Assembly (NCBI GenBank): GCA_032622095.1
Contig: CP136064.1
Location: forward strand, 4,767,512-4,831,511
Source: Siphonodentalium dalli
Lineage: Eukaryota; Mollusca; Scaphopoda; Gadilida; Siphonodentaliidae
Direction of reading: 5' to 3'
Length of the DNA: 64,000 bases
Positions within the stretch are counted from its first letter, which is position 1; each line of letters begins with the position of its first letter. This document shows, in pieces, positions 1 to 9,187 of the stretch. Position numbers and translations under genes: made by a program. The notes under the pieces were generated by a model. It did not search any database. It was given only the letters and a program-made list of their open reading frames with translations, and had not been told where the DNA came from.

Positions 1-1307
1 TTTGTCATAAAATCGCTGCTAACTCGCCACTGTATGCATAACCGTAACAACCACGGGGCTATCCGTGTGGACACGTTAGTTGCCTTCACTAAGTCATGTA
101 TGTCCGTCCAGCTGTTCAACAATTGGGGTTGTCGCGTTTGGCGTAAGAGAAGCCAGTTTTCGTTGCTAAATTGCCTATGTATGCATAACCAAAACAACCG
201 CAGTGTTATCGGTGTGGATTCGTCCGGTGCCACTACTATTCCATATAAAAATCACATACTAGGTCATGTATAACCGTGCAGCTGTTCAAAGATTGGGTTT
301 AAGTCGTGTTTGGCGAAAAATAAACAAAGTTTCGTTGCTAAATCGCCTCTGCGTGCATAACCATAACAGGCACTGGACTATAGTTATGCATACAGAGGCG
401 ATTTAGCGACGAAAACAATGACATTTGTTTCCGTATTATAACCCCAAACACGACATACGACCACTTTTTTAGCAACTGGGTGGACATACTTGTCCTAGTT
501 TGTGATTTGTATATGGGTTAGTGGTGGCACCAGAAAAAAATCCACAGGGATAGCACCCTAGCCGCTGTAGTTATGCGTACAGAGGTGATTTAGCACCGAA
601 TAACGGATTGTTTTACGCCAAACATTGACTTACCCCCATGTTTTGTACGGCTGGACGGACATACATGACCTGGTTTGTGTTTTTTAGATGTACTAATGGT
701 GGCACCAGACAATTCCACACGGATAGCCCCGTTGCTGTCGTGGTTATACATACAGTGGCGATTTAGCAACGAACAATTGTTTATTTTACGCCAAACACGA
801 CTAACACCCAATTTTTGAACAGCTGAACATGCACATACACTACCTAGATTGCGATTTTTATATGGACCAGCGGTGGCACCACGGATATTCCCGTACCCGC
901 TGTGGTGATTTAGCAACGAAAAATGGCATATTCTACGCCAAACACGACTTACACCTAATTATTGAACAGATATACATGATCTAGTTTGTGATTTGTATAT
1001 GAACTAATGGTGGCATCGGAAGAATCCACACAGATAGCGCTAGCCCCGCGGTTGTTATGCAAACAAGCGATTTAGCAACGAAACATGACATTTGTTTTAG
1101 TATTTTGACCCAAAACATGACTTACGCCCAATGTTTGAACAGTTGGACGGACATGCATGACATATTTTTTAATTTTTATATGGACTAGTGGTGGCACAAG
1201 AAGAATCCACATAGCCCCGTAGCTGTAAATGTAATGCACTCAGATGCGATTTAGCAACGATTATTATTGTTTTTAGAACTGCGAACTAGTACCGGATATC
1301 ATGGAGC
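1..1307. mobile_element. Foldback-type DNA element, old partial copy (right part)
   Basis: Built from diverged repeats of roughly 150-190 bp whose core reads like TTGCTAAATCGCC followed by GCATAACC. Cores lie on the plus strand near 15, 161 and 333, then on the minus strand near 398, 585, 754, 905, 1069 and 1247, so two arms face each other. The last repeat runs into a GAACT-rich stretch and CATGGAGC at 1300-1307, which matches the right end of the better preserved element at 42279-44712. The left end lies before the window. No transposase is visible and the short open frames here are repeat translations. Inference: a non-autonomous, long-decayed member of the same family. Confidence 0.65.
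340..404. repeat. Inverted junction between opposed ~170-bp repeats
   Basis: AAATCGCCTCTGCGTGCATAA at about 339-360 is mirrored by TTATGCATACAGAGGCGATTT at about 383-404, with a spacer of about 22 bases. This is where repeat orientation flips and it could fold as a hairpin. It is the centre of the foldback arrangement rather than a separate gene or site. Confidence 0.7.
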
Positions 1308-1580
1308 TCACTATTCAGACAGTGATACTATCACGAGGGTACTTTAATTATTAGAACGGTTCCGATAGTACCTAGGTGCTGCGAGTGTGCTCACTGAGGT
1401 ATTACTTACAACTATATACGTCATGGTATTAAAAATTACTCATATCGCAAAAAACTATTTTGTTTTCTCAAATTTCAACATGTACGTAGAAGCCATTGGG
1501 CAATTTTCATGGGCACATACAATAACGGTAAAAAACCTTAAAACTTAAAATCGAAATCTGAACGCCAAAAACTCATTAGG
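1308..1580. other. No gene seen
   Basis: AT-rich sequence between the foldback element and the ~145-bp repeat block. The first eight bases (TCACTATT) are where a target duplication would lie if the left end of the element were available for comparison. I recognise nothing else. Confidence 0.5.
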
Positions 1581-3835
1581 ACGAATTATGGAGATGTATT
1601 TTTATAACTTTGGTGGATATCGACGACTAAGACATTGTTATCAATGGTAGTGCCCCTCATCTCTCCATCACTTACCCAATTGCACCAAATCTGGGTTTTA
1701 ACCCACGTGATTTCATTCCTCATATCATTGGATAAGAATGTATATGAATTTGGTGGAAATTAGTGCTAAACATATTTGTATCAGCTTTGGTGCCCCTCCC
1801 GCCCATGCATGAATCGAGCGGAGCCACTTTTGACAGATCTAAAGCAGGCCCATTAGACTCCTGATATAATGGAGATGATTATGTATGATTTTGGTGGTAA
1901 TCGTCAGTAAAACAAATTCTTATCAAATATAATTCCCACATCTCTCACCCAAAATGGTACAAATTTGGCGTCTTTAAAACACACGATTAGATTTCTCGTT
2001 TCATGGAGAATAATGTGTACCAATTTGGTGGAAATCGGAGCTAAAAATATCTGTTATCAATTTGGGTGCGCCTCTTCCCTTCGGTGCCCGCTGACTCGAA
2101 TGACGCCACTTTTGACAGCTTTAGGTCATACAATTTAGACACTTGGTATCATGGAGATGATTATATATAAGTTTGGTGGTTTTGGTGGTTTTCGGCGACT
2201 CAACACATTCTTATCAAATTTGGTGAAGACCCCCCCCCCCCCCCCCCCCCCCTCACCCAAACGTCACCAATTTGGCGACCTTAAATCGCACGACTATATT
2301 ACTCGTATCATGGAGAAGAATATGTATACATTAGGTAAAAATCGGCGATATAATAATTGTTTGTTATCTATTTTGGTACTCAACTCCCCCTTCGTGCACC
2401 CCTTAGTTGAACGGCGCCATATAATGGAGATGATTATGTATACGTTTGGTGGAAAAATCGCCGAAATATTTCATCAGTTTTCTTCCACTCCCCTTTTCTG
2501 TCCCTGACACCAACATCATCATCACAAAATAGTAATCCAAAGCATTATCTTCCTCGTAAGCAGTTGCCCATGTTAGACCCAGTTGGTTTTGGTGCCATCT
2601 ATATAGATGGTCCCTAGTGAAGTTATATAGAACACAGACATACACACAAACATTCGCACATATACACCATACACGATTTGATACCTCGTACCGTTGGAGT
2701 AGAACGTGCATGAATTTGGTGGATATTGGCGCTAAACGTATGTTTTATCAGTTTTTCATGACCCTCCCCGTATCCCCGAATCAAGCAACGCCAATTTTGA
2801 GATCTTGAAACCAAACAATTAAGACTCATTATGAAGATGATTATATATTATTGGTGGAAATAGGCGACTAAACAAATTCGTATCAAATTTATTGCACCCC
2901 ATCTCTCACCCAAACGGCACCAATTTTGTGTATTTAAACCATACGGTTAGATTCCTCTTACGCAGAGAAGAATATGGCTCAAGTTGGTGGAAATCGTCGC
3001 TAACAAGATTGTTTTTAGCAATTTTGGCGTCCTGATATCACGGAGATTATTATTCATAAGTTTGGTGGTAATCAGCGACTGAACAAATTGTTATACAATT
3101 TAGTGCACCTCCCCCACATATCTCACCCAAGCGACACCAATTTGGCGTCTGTGAATCAGATTCCTCATATCATGGAAAATAATGTGTATCAATTTCGTTG
3201 AAATCGGCGCTAACAATATTTTTCTCAGTTTTGACAATTCGGTTCACGCTTAACTCGAATGTCGCCATTTCTGACAGCTTAACGCTAAACATTTAGAATC
3301 CCGGTATAAACAGCCAAGGTTTGGCTGAAATGAATAAGTTGGTTGGTAATTGGAAACTAAACAAATTGTTATCAAATTTAGTGCCCCCTCCCCCCCCCCC
3401 CCCACACACAATCTCTCACCCGAACTGAACCAATTCTGCGTCTTTAAATCACGCGATTAGACCCCATATATCAATTGGGTGGAAATCGGCGCTAAAAATA
3501 TATTTGTATCAATTTTGGTGGCCCTCTCCTTTCACGCATCCTGACTCGAACGGTGCCACTTTTGATATCTTTAAACCACGCCATTAGATTTCTCGTATTA
3601 TGGAGAACAGTATGTATAACTTTGTTGGAAATCAACGACCAATTTGTTTTCTGCCCCTCCCCCATTTCTGTCCATGACAACAACAGCGTCACGTCTAACC
3701 CGCACCATTATCTTCTTCGGAAAAGTTACCTTTCTTAGACCCGTTGGTGCTAATTAGATGTTTCCCCCATGAATTTCTATAGAACACAGACATACTCACA
3801 GACAGACATTCGCAAATAAAGATATAGATGCATTG
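1581..3835 (+). repeat. Diverged ~145-bp tandem repeat, two larger blocks
   Basis: The phrase ATGGAGATGATTATGTAT, then TTTGGTGG, then AATCGGCG, then CACCCAAACGGCACCAATTT recurs about every 140-150 bp, for example near 1590, 1870, 2004, 2153, 2311 and 2425. Two variants (GGAGATGATTAT and GGAGAAGAATAT) tend to alternate, giving a ~285-bp dimer. A larger repeat is also visible: the end module with TTAGACCC and TATAGAACACAGACATAC occurs at about 2570-2670 and again at about 3735-3815, so the array was probably duplicated as a ~1.16-kb block. Short open frames here are in repeat sequence and are not supported as genes. Confidence 0.75.
2230..2252 (+). repeat. Poly-C tract of 23
   Basis: A run of 23 C inside one ~145-bp repeat unit. 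A shorter C run (about 3390-3403) sits at the equivalent place in a later unit, so this looks like expansion of an ancestral CCCC(T)CCC stretch. Run length may be affected by sequencing error. Confidence 0.8.
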
Positions 3836-4083
3836 GAGCAGGGTTTTCTGCAAATTTCAGGAAGATCAACTCATGGAAGGATTAAACATGTTCCCAGTTT
3901 TCAGGGGTTGACCCGTTAGCGTGACCCCTAACATATGGTGGATATTTTCCCGATATGCAAATGCATGGAAACCATATTTTGGAGCAAAACCTGTTATGTA
4001 GGGGCAACTTGTTCGAGGTGTTATATGCACACCTCTTACCATCTAATTCAACTATTCTGAGTAACATATGTAACTACACCTAC
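3836..4083. other. Presumed intron or intergenic DNA beside the FTP exon
   Basis: Starts after the tandem repeats and ends at the proposed splice donor of the minus-strand exon. I looked for a following EGF-like or other extracellular exon on the minus strand and saw none. Confidence 0.4.
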
Positions 4084-4332
4084 TTGCGGTGCAGTTTTCC
4101 GGTTCGCAGTACAGTTCTACCTCGCACAATGTGAGCGCCTCGTAATCAGTTGGGCCACTTTTCTGGATTTTGACGTATCTCCCAACGATGGTATGTGAGC
4201 AGTTTATGGTGATAACCTCGCTGTCTCCGGCCACTCCTGGGTAATGATGACATCGATCACTGAACCCACTCAGGTCTCGATCATCTGTCATAGAACTAGA
4301 GACTTCCACTGTAAAGTTGTTGAGGCGATAGG
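4084..4332 (-). CDS. Orphan exon, C-terminal half of an F5/8 type C / fucolectin (FTP) domain
   Basis: The translation contains RLNNFTVEV, then a Cys in RCHHYPG, then INC, then GRYVKI, then LTLCEVELYC. These are hallmarks of the second half of FTP/F5-8C domains: a beta-sandwich, usually in secreted or cell-surface proteins, that often binds fucosylated sugars. Family knowledge predicts the N-terminal half (with PWW.VDL) on an upstream exon; I did not find it on the minus strand up to about 6400. The exon is bounded by a TCTTCAG acceptor (exon starts at 4332) and a GCAA|GTAGGT donor (exon ends at 4084). Both junctions are phase 1, so it is a symmetric, shuffle-competent module of 249 bases. 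The frame is open throughout. It may belong to a gene extending out of the window, to one with very long introns full of repeats, or be a stranded pseudo-exon. The exact ligand is unknown; the sugar-binding residues lie mostly in the missing half. Confidence 0.7.
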
Positions 4333-4555
4333 CTGAAGATTAGAACATGAATATGACGTCACTCCATTGTCCTTGTAAATTATTAATGACTAATACTTTA
4401 TAACCTAATATTGATACATGATTAACCCCTTGTATTCTCAATGGATTTTCCAAGTCAATTATGTTAAGCTGATAAAAGCAGACGATAGATAAATAGCAGT
4501 GCAGAAGGAGACATATTTATTGAGGGAAATGTTTAGAAAATAAGTTCATCAATCG
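4333..4555. other. No further exon seen
   Basis: Upstream (minus-strand sense) of the FTP exon. A pyrimidine-containing stretch leads to the acceptor at 4333-4334. No coding segment is recognised. Confidence 0.4.
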
Positions 4556-5133
4556 ACCTATCTCAACATGTCATATGGGATAACTACTCACCAGCGACTA
4601 TTATTATAGAAAGGGTTAATGTTATTATCTGAACATTTCCTATGGTATAACTACTTACCAGTGATTATTAGTATAGAAAGGGTTAATGTTATTATCTGAT
4701 TATTTCATATGGGATAACTACTCACCAGTTATTATTAGTATAGAAAGGTTAATGTTATTATCTGAACATTTCCTATGGGATAACTACTCACCAGTTATTA
4801 GTTAGTATAGAAAGTGTTAATGTTATTATCTGAACATTTCCTATGGGATAACTACTCACCAGTGATTATTCAGTATAGAAAGGGTTAATGTTATTATCTG
4901 AATATTTCCTATGGGATAACTACTCATCAGTGATTATTAGTATAGAAAGGGTTAATGTTATTATCTCAACATGTCCTATTGTATAACTACTCACCAGTGA
5001 TTATTAGTATAGAAAGGGTTAGTGTTATTATCTGAACATTTCATATGGGGTAACAACTCATCAGTGATTATTTTCTGAACATTTCATGCGGGATAACTAC
5101 TCATTAATGATGCTTTAGTATGGAAAGGGTTTG
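4556..5133 (+). repeat. ~68-bp minisatellite, about eight units
   Basis: TATGGGATAACTACTCACCA, GTGATTATTAGTATAGAAAG and GGTTAATGTTATTATCTGAA follow each other in every unit. Unit starts lie near 4574, 4641, 4708, 4774, 4842, 4910, 4977 and 5043; the last unit is decayed. Units differ by a few substitutions and small gaps. A single diverged unit also occurs at about 50402-50470 inside the palindrome-array transposon, so the sequence is dispersed as well as tandem. Confidence 0.85.
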
Positions 5134-5344
5134 AATGTTCGAAATGTCGATTATCCCGATTACCCCGGTTTTCCTCTTAACGCTAAATACCATAAATGTA
5201 ATCGCGACTATACCTTACTCGTATTTAAATTCGCGCAGTACTATTTTTCGCTCAGTTTTGAATTCGCGCACACTGCTGCGCGAATTATGTACTGACAAAA
5301 TGTTTTCGTAAACGTCATTCTGATATTTAATATATTTATGGACA
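5134..5344. other. No gene seen
   Basis: Contains short inverted words such as GAATTCGCGCA and TGCGCGAATT near 5258-5286, forming a small hairpin of unknown meaning. No coding or repeat family is recognised. Confidence 0.4.
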
Positions 5345-5893
5345 TCATGAAATAGAACTCGAAAGAAGTAAAACCACAGCCGCATATTGCCGGTTGACTT
5401 CAGAAAAAAATCTTTAAACTGGTGTTACGAGTGGTGTGCCGCAGGGAAATATAATCGGTTCGATATTGTTCCTACTCTACATACATGATCTACCGGACAG
5501 TGTACTTAAAATAAATCCCGTCTATCCCGTCTATGACGCCGTGTGCATGCAGGTGGGCAGACAAATGGCAACTTTGTTTTAAATGTGACAATATACATGT
5601 GTTTAATTTCCGGCATAGCAATCCCAAATGCATTTATATGGTTGATATAGAACATGAAGCACCCATTTGCTCAGTCACTCAGAACGGGATCTCGGTATGA
5701 TAATTGACGAGAAACTCAAATTCGACGAATGTATAAATCAAATATTATTATGTAACAAAGCAAGTGAAATCATTTGAATAATTTACAGAACATTCTCACT
5801 CTTGAATACTGACACATTCAGGCAAGTGTATGTGTCAGTGGTACGTCCTATGCTGGATCATTCAAATTGGCTTTGCGTCGCTTACAATTAGGG
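5345..5893 (+). pseudogene. Decayed LINE (non-LTR) reverse transcriptase fragment
   Basis: From about 5420 a plus-strand frame reads TGVTSGVPQGN, then SILFLLYIHDLPDSV, which is the RT block with the VPQG and LF.LYINDLP signatures of CR1/Jockey-like LINEs. Further on, after frame changes, come KWQL-like, LG.MIDEKLKFDE-like and YVSVVRPMLDHSNW-like segments; family knowledge places these after the catalytic block. The expected F/YADD motif is not intact (a VYDA-like reading lies at the right place). Premature stops and several frame changes make it a clear fossil. Neither the 5' part nor a recognisable 3' tail is present. It is distinct from the C-terminal LINE piece near 48.3-51.7 kb because the parts do not overlap. 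Confidence 0.75.
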
Positions 5894-6513
5894 AATTTCC
5901 ACCGGGTAACAAATTAAATATTAATTGCGATGTCGGATCGCAAAATTTGGAAAAACATACAATCTCGTGCTGGGACCACACCTAATGTGAATTAGATTAT
6001 TGAGGAACACACATTAAAGGTACGGATGGCCTTGGCGGTGGGTATCCGTGAAAATATTTCCACCCGTCAAAAACCGCCACAAACAGAAAGAACAACAAAA
6101 TGTAGACAGACTTTGTCCGTATACAAATAAGAAATATCGCATAAACAGTACGTTATTGTCATATATTTGACCATTGTTATGTAAACAAAAGCATAACAAG
6201 TAACTTTTCCTAATAGGGAATGCTCCAGACGGGAGACCAACCACCCACCCATAACAAATAATATAAACACACAATGTAAACATCCGCTAGCACATGCGCA
6301 ATATCAGACCTGACATGATATTTTACTACGAATGCAATGATAACGCCTATGAGTAGTACAGTTGCAATCAAAATAATACAAACAATTACCAGATATATAT
6401 CTTCGTTTAGGCCATGTTTATAGTCACAGTTGGCAGGGGGGTTTTAATTGTGTGATATATTACATATGTTGAAAACTGGTTCACTTGGGACCTATACTTA
6501 TGACTTGGGCACA
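5894..6513. other. No supported gene
   Basis: An open frame of 89 codons on the minus strand (6014-6283) is Cys/Phe/Leu-rich, matches no family I know, and has a second overlapping open frame. I regard it as chance. The stretch leads into a decayed satellite monomer. Confidence 0.4.
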
Positions 6514-6614
6514 TATAACTCATTAGAAGCGATTTTGGGCTCAGTGTAGCCTAAGGCAACTATATGGTTTTTTTTAAATATTAAAATTAGTATCATTCAT
6601 TTAACTCCAATTTG
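6514..6614 (+). repeat. Diverged satellite A monomer, left piece
   Basis: TTGGGCAC, GATTTTGGGCTC, a T-rich run, then ATTTAACTCCAATTTG follow the order of the second half of the A monomer. The monomer is interrupted by the TIR element and resumes at 8268 with AATTTGGGC and, from 8308, TATCTACTTCCAGCAC. It marks the old left edge of the big array. Confidence 0.65.
6609..6614. repeat. Target-site duplication, left (AATTTG)
   Basis: AATTTG immediately precedes the left TIR and is repeated at 8268-8273 immediately after the right TIR. The uninterrupted satellite has only one AATTGGG-like word at this place, which supports a true 6-bp duplication. Confidence 0.75.
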
Positions 6615-6821
6615 TATGGGAGTCCAAATTCACATTTAATAATTAATTGCGCTTAAGCGCAAATAATTACGCTTAAGCGAAATTCATGGTTATATGTAAC
6701 AAAACACCCCTGGTGAATAAATAGGTTTCTCCATAACTTAGCATTAACTCCTATTGACATGTCACTTCTTGGTTTCATTGGTTTGGATGGGTAGGGAGCT
6801 AGCCCAACTTCTTTATCAAAA

Positions 6822-6955
6822 TGGCTGACTCGCAATAGTATCACCTTCTGTTTTAGTTGGAGCGATTCGTGATAGCATTATATTATCTTCGGTATATATT
6901 AGTTGGGGCTACTTGCAATAGCATTACTTTCTGTATTAGTCGGGGCGACATTGAT
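6822..6955 (+). repeat. Short imperfect tandem repeat, about three units
   Basis: The phrase TTAGTTGGGGCGACT, then GCAATAGCATTA, then CTTTCTGT recurs about three times with gaps. It is internal to the TIR element. Function unknown. Confidence 0.5.
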
Positions 6956-6989
6956 TTTCTTCAATTTTCGAGTATACAGGCACACCATA

Positions 6990-7175
6990 TGAGGGAAGCA
7001 AGCCCTCATTGACACCACATTCACACTATATGATCATGGAAATGCTATAGATTTGTGCAAGAGCTGCTGATTTAATAAGAAAAACTAGAGCTTCAGGATT
7101 GAGACACCAAAGCTCCAGTAATTACACACCATTTTTTTGGACAGGGATGCTGATAATATGAAAATAGGGTTTTTT
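6990..7175 (+). repeat. Direct duplication inside TIR element, copy 1
   Basis: Starts ATGAGGGAAGCAAGCCCTCA and ends at GGGATGCTGATAATATG. Copy 2 lies at about 7417-7600 with the same word order. The two copies flank the 217-bp palindrome. Confidence 0.6.
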
Positions 7176-7202
7176 CCCCCTGATTTAAGTCAATAAGTAA
7201 AC

Positions 7203-7419
7203 CATACAGTAATGCTCTAATTAATCGACTCCTTAACCACAACAGAATTATGGATAACTTTTCAGGATTTAGTCGGAAATATGGCTTGTTGCCATTCATC
7301 GGAAAGCTCTCAGAGCTTTTCGATGAATGGCAACAAGCCATATTTCCGACTAAATCCTGAAAAGTTACCCACAATTCTGCTGTGGTTAAGAAGTCGATTA
7401 AATAGAGCATTACTGTATG
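7203..7419. repeat. 217-bp palindrome, 108-bp arms
   Basis: Symmetric about base 7311 (AAGCTCT, C, AGAGCTT). The left arm CATACAGTAATGCTC at 7203 is mirrored by GAGCATTACTGTATG ending at 7419. Arms differ at only a modest number of positions. With no spacer this is cruciform-prone; it may be an inverted duplication formed during transposition or repair. Confidence 0.85.
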
Positions 7420-7600
7420 AGGTAAGAAAGCCCTCATGCAGTGACACCGCATGCATGTATAGGATATTACCATAGTAAAGGCTAAAATCTCTTGCAAAAA
7501 TACATTAAAAACATCAAACAAAACATTACTAGAGTTCCGGGAAGGCGACATCAATTCTTTGGATAGAGGGATGCTGATAATATGTAATTAGGGGATTCTC
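7417..7600 (+). repeat. Direct duplication inside TIR element, copy 2
   Basis: Begins ATGAGGTAAGAAAGCCCTCA and ends GGGATGCTGATAATATG, the partner of 6990-7175. Confidence 0.6.
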
Positions 7601-7909
7601 CTTGTTGAACACATACTCACAGTTTGACTGTTGAGTACAGTTCAAAATTAGCCCAATGCTCATCTTGTGTTGCTAGGTGATACACCAGGTCATGCTAATA
7701 GTTTATGGTAGGTTAGATAGTAGTCACAATTACGCTTAAGCGCAATTAATTGTGCTTAACCCTTTACCCAACAAACCAGCCATAACAGGCCAAATAAAGC
7801 TTCAACAGCCTAAAATATCTTCGGTCTGTCTCAATAGAACCATACACATATGGATATCATTGGAACCGGCTCCTTGACCAGATTGCGATAGTTACAGTTA
7901 TGCCCTGTG

Positions 7910-7976
7910 CCAATGCATTCTCTTATATATGCGAGTCGACCATAGGTCGCCTCGCATATATAAGAGAATGCATTGG
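7910..7976. repeat. Hairpin 1 of MITE (CCAATGCATTCTCTTATATA stem)
   Basis: A stem of about 26 bp with a GTCGACCATAGGTCG-type loop. Near-identical to hairpin 2 (8054-8120) and related to the hairpin at 50557-50628. Confidence 0.85.
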
Positions 7977-8053
7977 CCTAAAATTGGCCTTTAACACGTT
8001 TTAACATTTTTTCTTACATTCTTTAACAATTTTATAATTTTTAATGTGTTAAG

Positions 8054-8120
8054 CCAATGCATTCTCTTATATATACGAGACGACCTATGGTCGACTCGCA
8101 TATATAAGAGAATGCATTGG
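8054..8120. repeat. Hairpin 2 of MITE
   Basis: Same ~26-bp stem as hairpin 1, in mirror orientation within the MITE: CCCTGTGCCAATGC lies outside hairpin 1 and GCATTGGCACAGGG outside hairpin 2. The two therefore form an outer inverted repeat whose arms are themselves palindromes. Confidence 0.85.
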
Positions 8121-9151
8121 CACAGGGCCCTTCTGTTGGGTAAAGGGTTAAGCGTAAATGACCTATTTGCGCTTAAGCACAATATGTGGTATTTACGCTT
8201 AAGCGCAAGCGCAATCAATTTGCGCTTAAGCGCAATTCATTATTAAATGTGAATTTGGCCTCCCATAAATTTGGGCACTGTACATAACCTATTCCATCAC
8301 TGTTAGGTATCTACTTCCAGCACTTTTGTTGTTTGTGGATAGGTATGCATCTATGCAAATAGTTTGCACAAAGTTTGGGCTCCTCGGTGGGTATTAAGGG
8401 TATGGAGACAGCCCAACACCCACAGCACCCATGATAAAACCATACAGCACCCGTGCCTATGAAAACATATTTCTGAGTCAGCCATCTCTCAGACTATACC
8501 CATTCTGTAAATGATTCCACATTTCACTTTAGAATATATAGAGGCAATGGGAAAAAAATATTTGGGCACCTGAATGGGATTTTGGGCTCTAGTCAGGGGG
8601 GATATTTGGGTTTTTTTAATGGTTAAATTGGTATATTTAACTTGAATTGGGCCATATGACCCATTATATGTATCTACTTCCAACACTTTTGTTGTTTGTG
8701 GATAGGTATGCATCTATGCAAATGGTTTGCACAAAGTTTGGGCTCCTCAGTGGGTTTTAAGGGTATTGAGACAGCCCAACACCCACAGCACCCATGATAA
8801 AACCATACAGCACCCGTGCCTATGAAAACATATTTCTGAGTCAGCCATCTCTCAGACTATACTCATTCTGTAAATGATTCAACATTTCACTCTGAATATA
8901 TAGAGGCAATGGGAACAAAAATATTTGGGCACCTGAATGGGATTTTGGGCTCTATTCATGGGGGATATTTGGGTTTTTTAATGGTTAAATTGGTATATTT
9001 AACTGGAATTGGGTCATGTAAAGGTATATACTTCTAGGTCTCCTAGTGTTTTTGGAAATATCTGCATCAGTATAAGAAGATTTGCAAAAGTTTGGGCTCC
9101 TTAGTGGGTTTTAATGGTATGGAGACAGCCCAACACCCACAGCACCCATGA

Positions 9152-9187
9152 CAATTCAAGTTAAATTGGTATATTTAACATGAATTG
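9152..9187. repeat. Hairpin at the deletion junction of the B monomer (first example)
   Basis: CAATTCAAGTTAAAT, spacer TGGTAT, then ATTTAACTTGAATTG (here with one change) form a 15-bp stem. It recurs at the end of every B monomer in both arrays, exactly where the second half of the A monomer is missing. Confidence 0.85.

Larger units (their letters stand above)
7760..8147. mobile_element. piggyBac-like MITE, 388 bp, TTAA-flanked
   Basis: Ends are perfect 14-bp inverted repeats, CCCTTTACCCAACA at 7760 and its complement ending at 8147, each flanked by TTAA (7756-7759 and 8148-8151). CCC ends with TTAA duplication are the hallmark of the piggyBac superfamily. The target TTAA was the centre of one GCTTAAGC palindrome of the host TIR element, since removing the insert restores GTGCTTAAGCGT. 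It has no coding capacity. The inner part contains two ~67-bp hairpins placed as mirror images of each other. Confidence 0.85.
6615..8267. mobile_element. Non-autonomous TIR DNA transposon, 1.65 kb, 6-bp duplication
   Basis: The ends mirror each other for about 47 bases with two mismatches, beginning TATGGGAG and running through CCAAATTCACATTTAATAAT to GCGCTTAAGCGC. Inside the ends lie several more copies of the palindrome CGCTTAAGCG (near 6650, 6670, 7730, 8166, 8201 and 8224), likely subterminal protein-binding repeats. Interior parts are a 217-bp palindrome, a ~185-bp direct duplication and a nested piggyBac-like MITE. No transposase frame exists; the longest frame (7093-7554, minus) is palindrome sequence. 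The TAY-type end and 6-bp duplication resemble the IS3EU group as I remember it, but the superfamily is unproven. Confidence 0.8.

Noticed and set aside
2151-2507. Proline-run open frame
   Set aside because: The prolines come from the poly-C tract in a tandem repeat.
6014-6283. 89-codon minus-strand frame as a small membrane protein
   Set aside because: Hydrophobic by chance composition, overlapped by another frame, no conserved motif or promoter context.
7093-7554. 153-codon minus-strand open frame as a transposase
   Set aside because: It covers the 217-bp palindrome and duplicated flanks; the translation has no transposase motif and the opposite strand is similarly open.
7910-8120. Hairpins as microRNA genes
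   Set aside because: Stems are near-perfect, in mirror-image pairs and inside a MITE; that suits transposon palindromes better than a host microRNA precursor.
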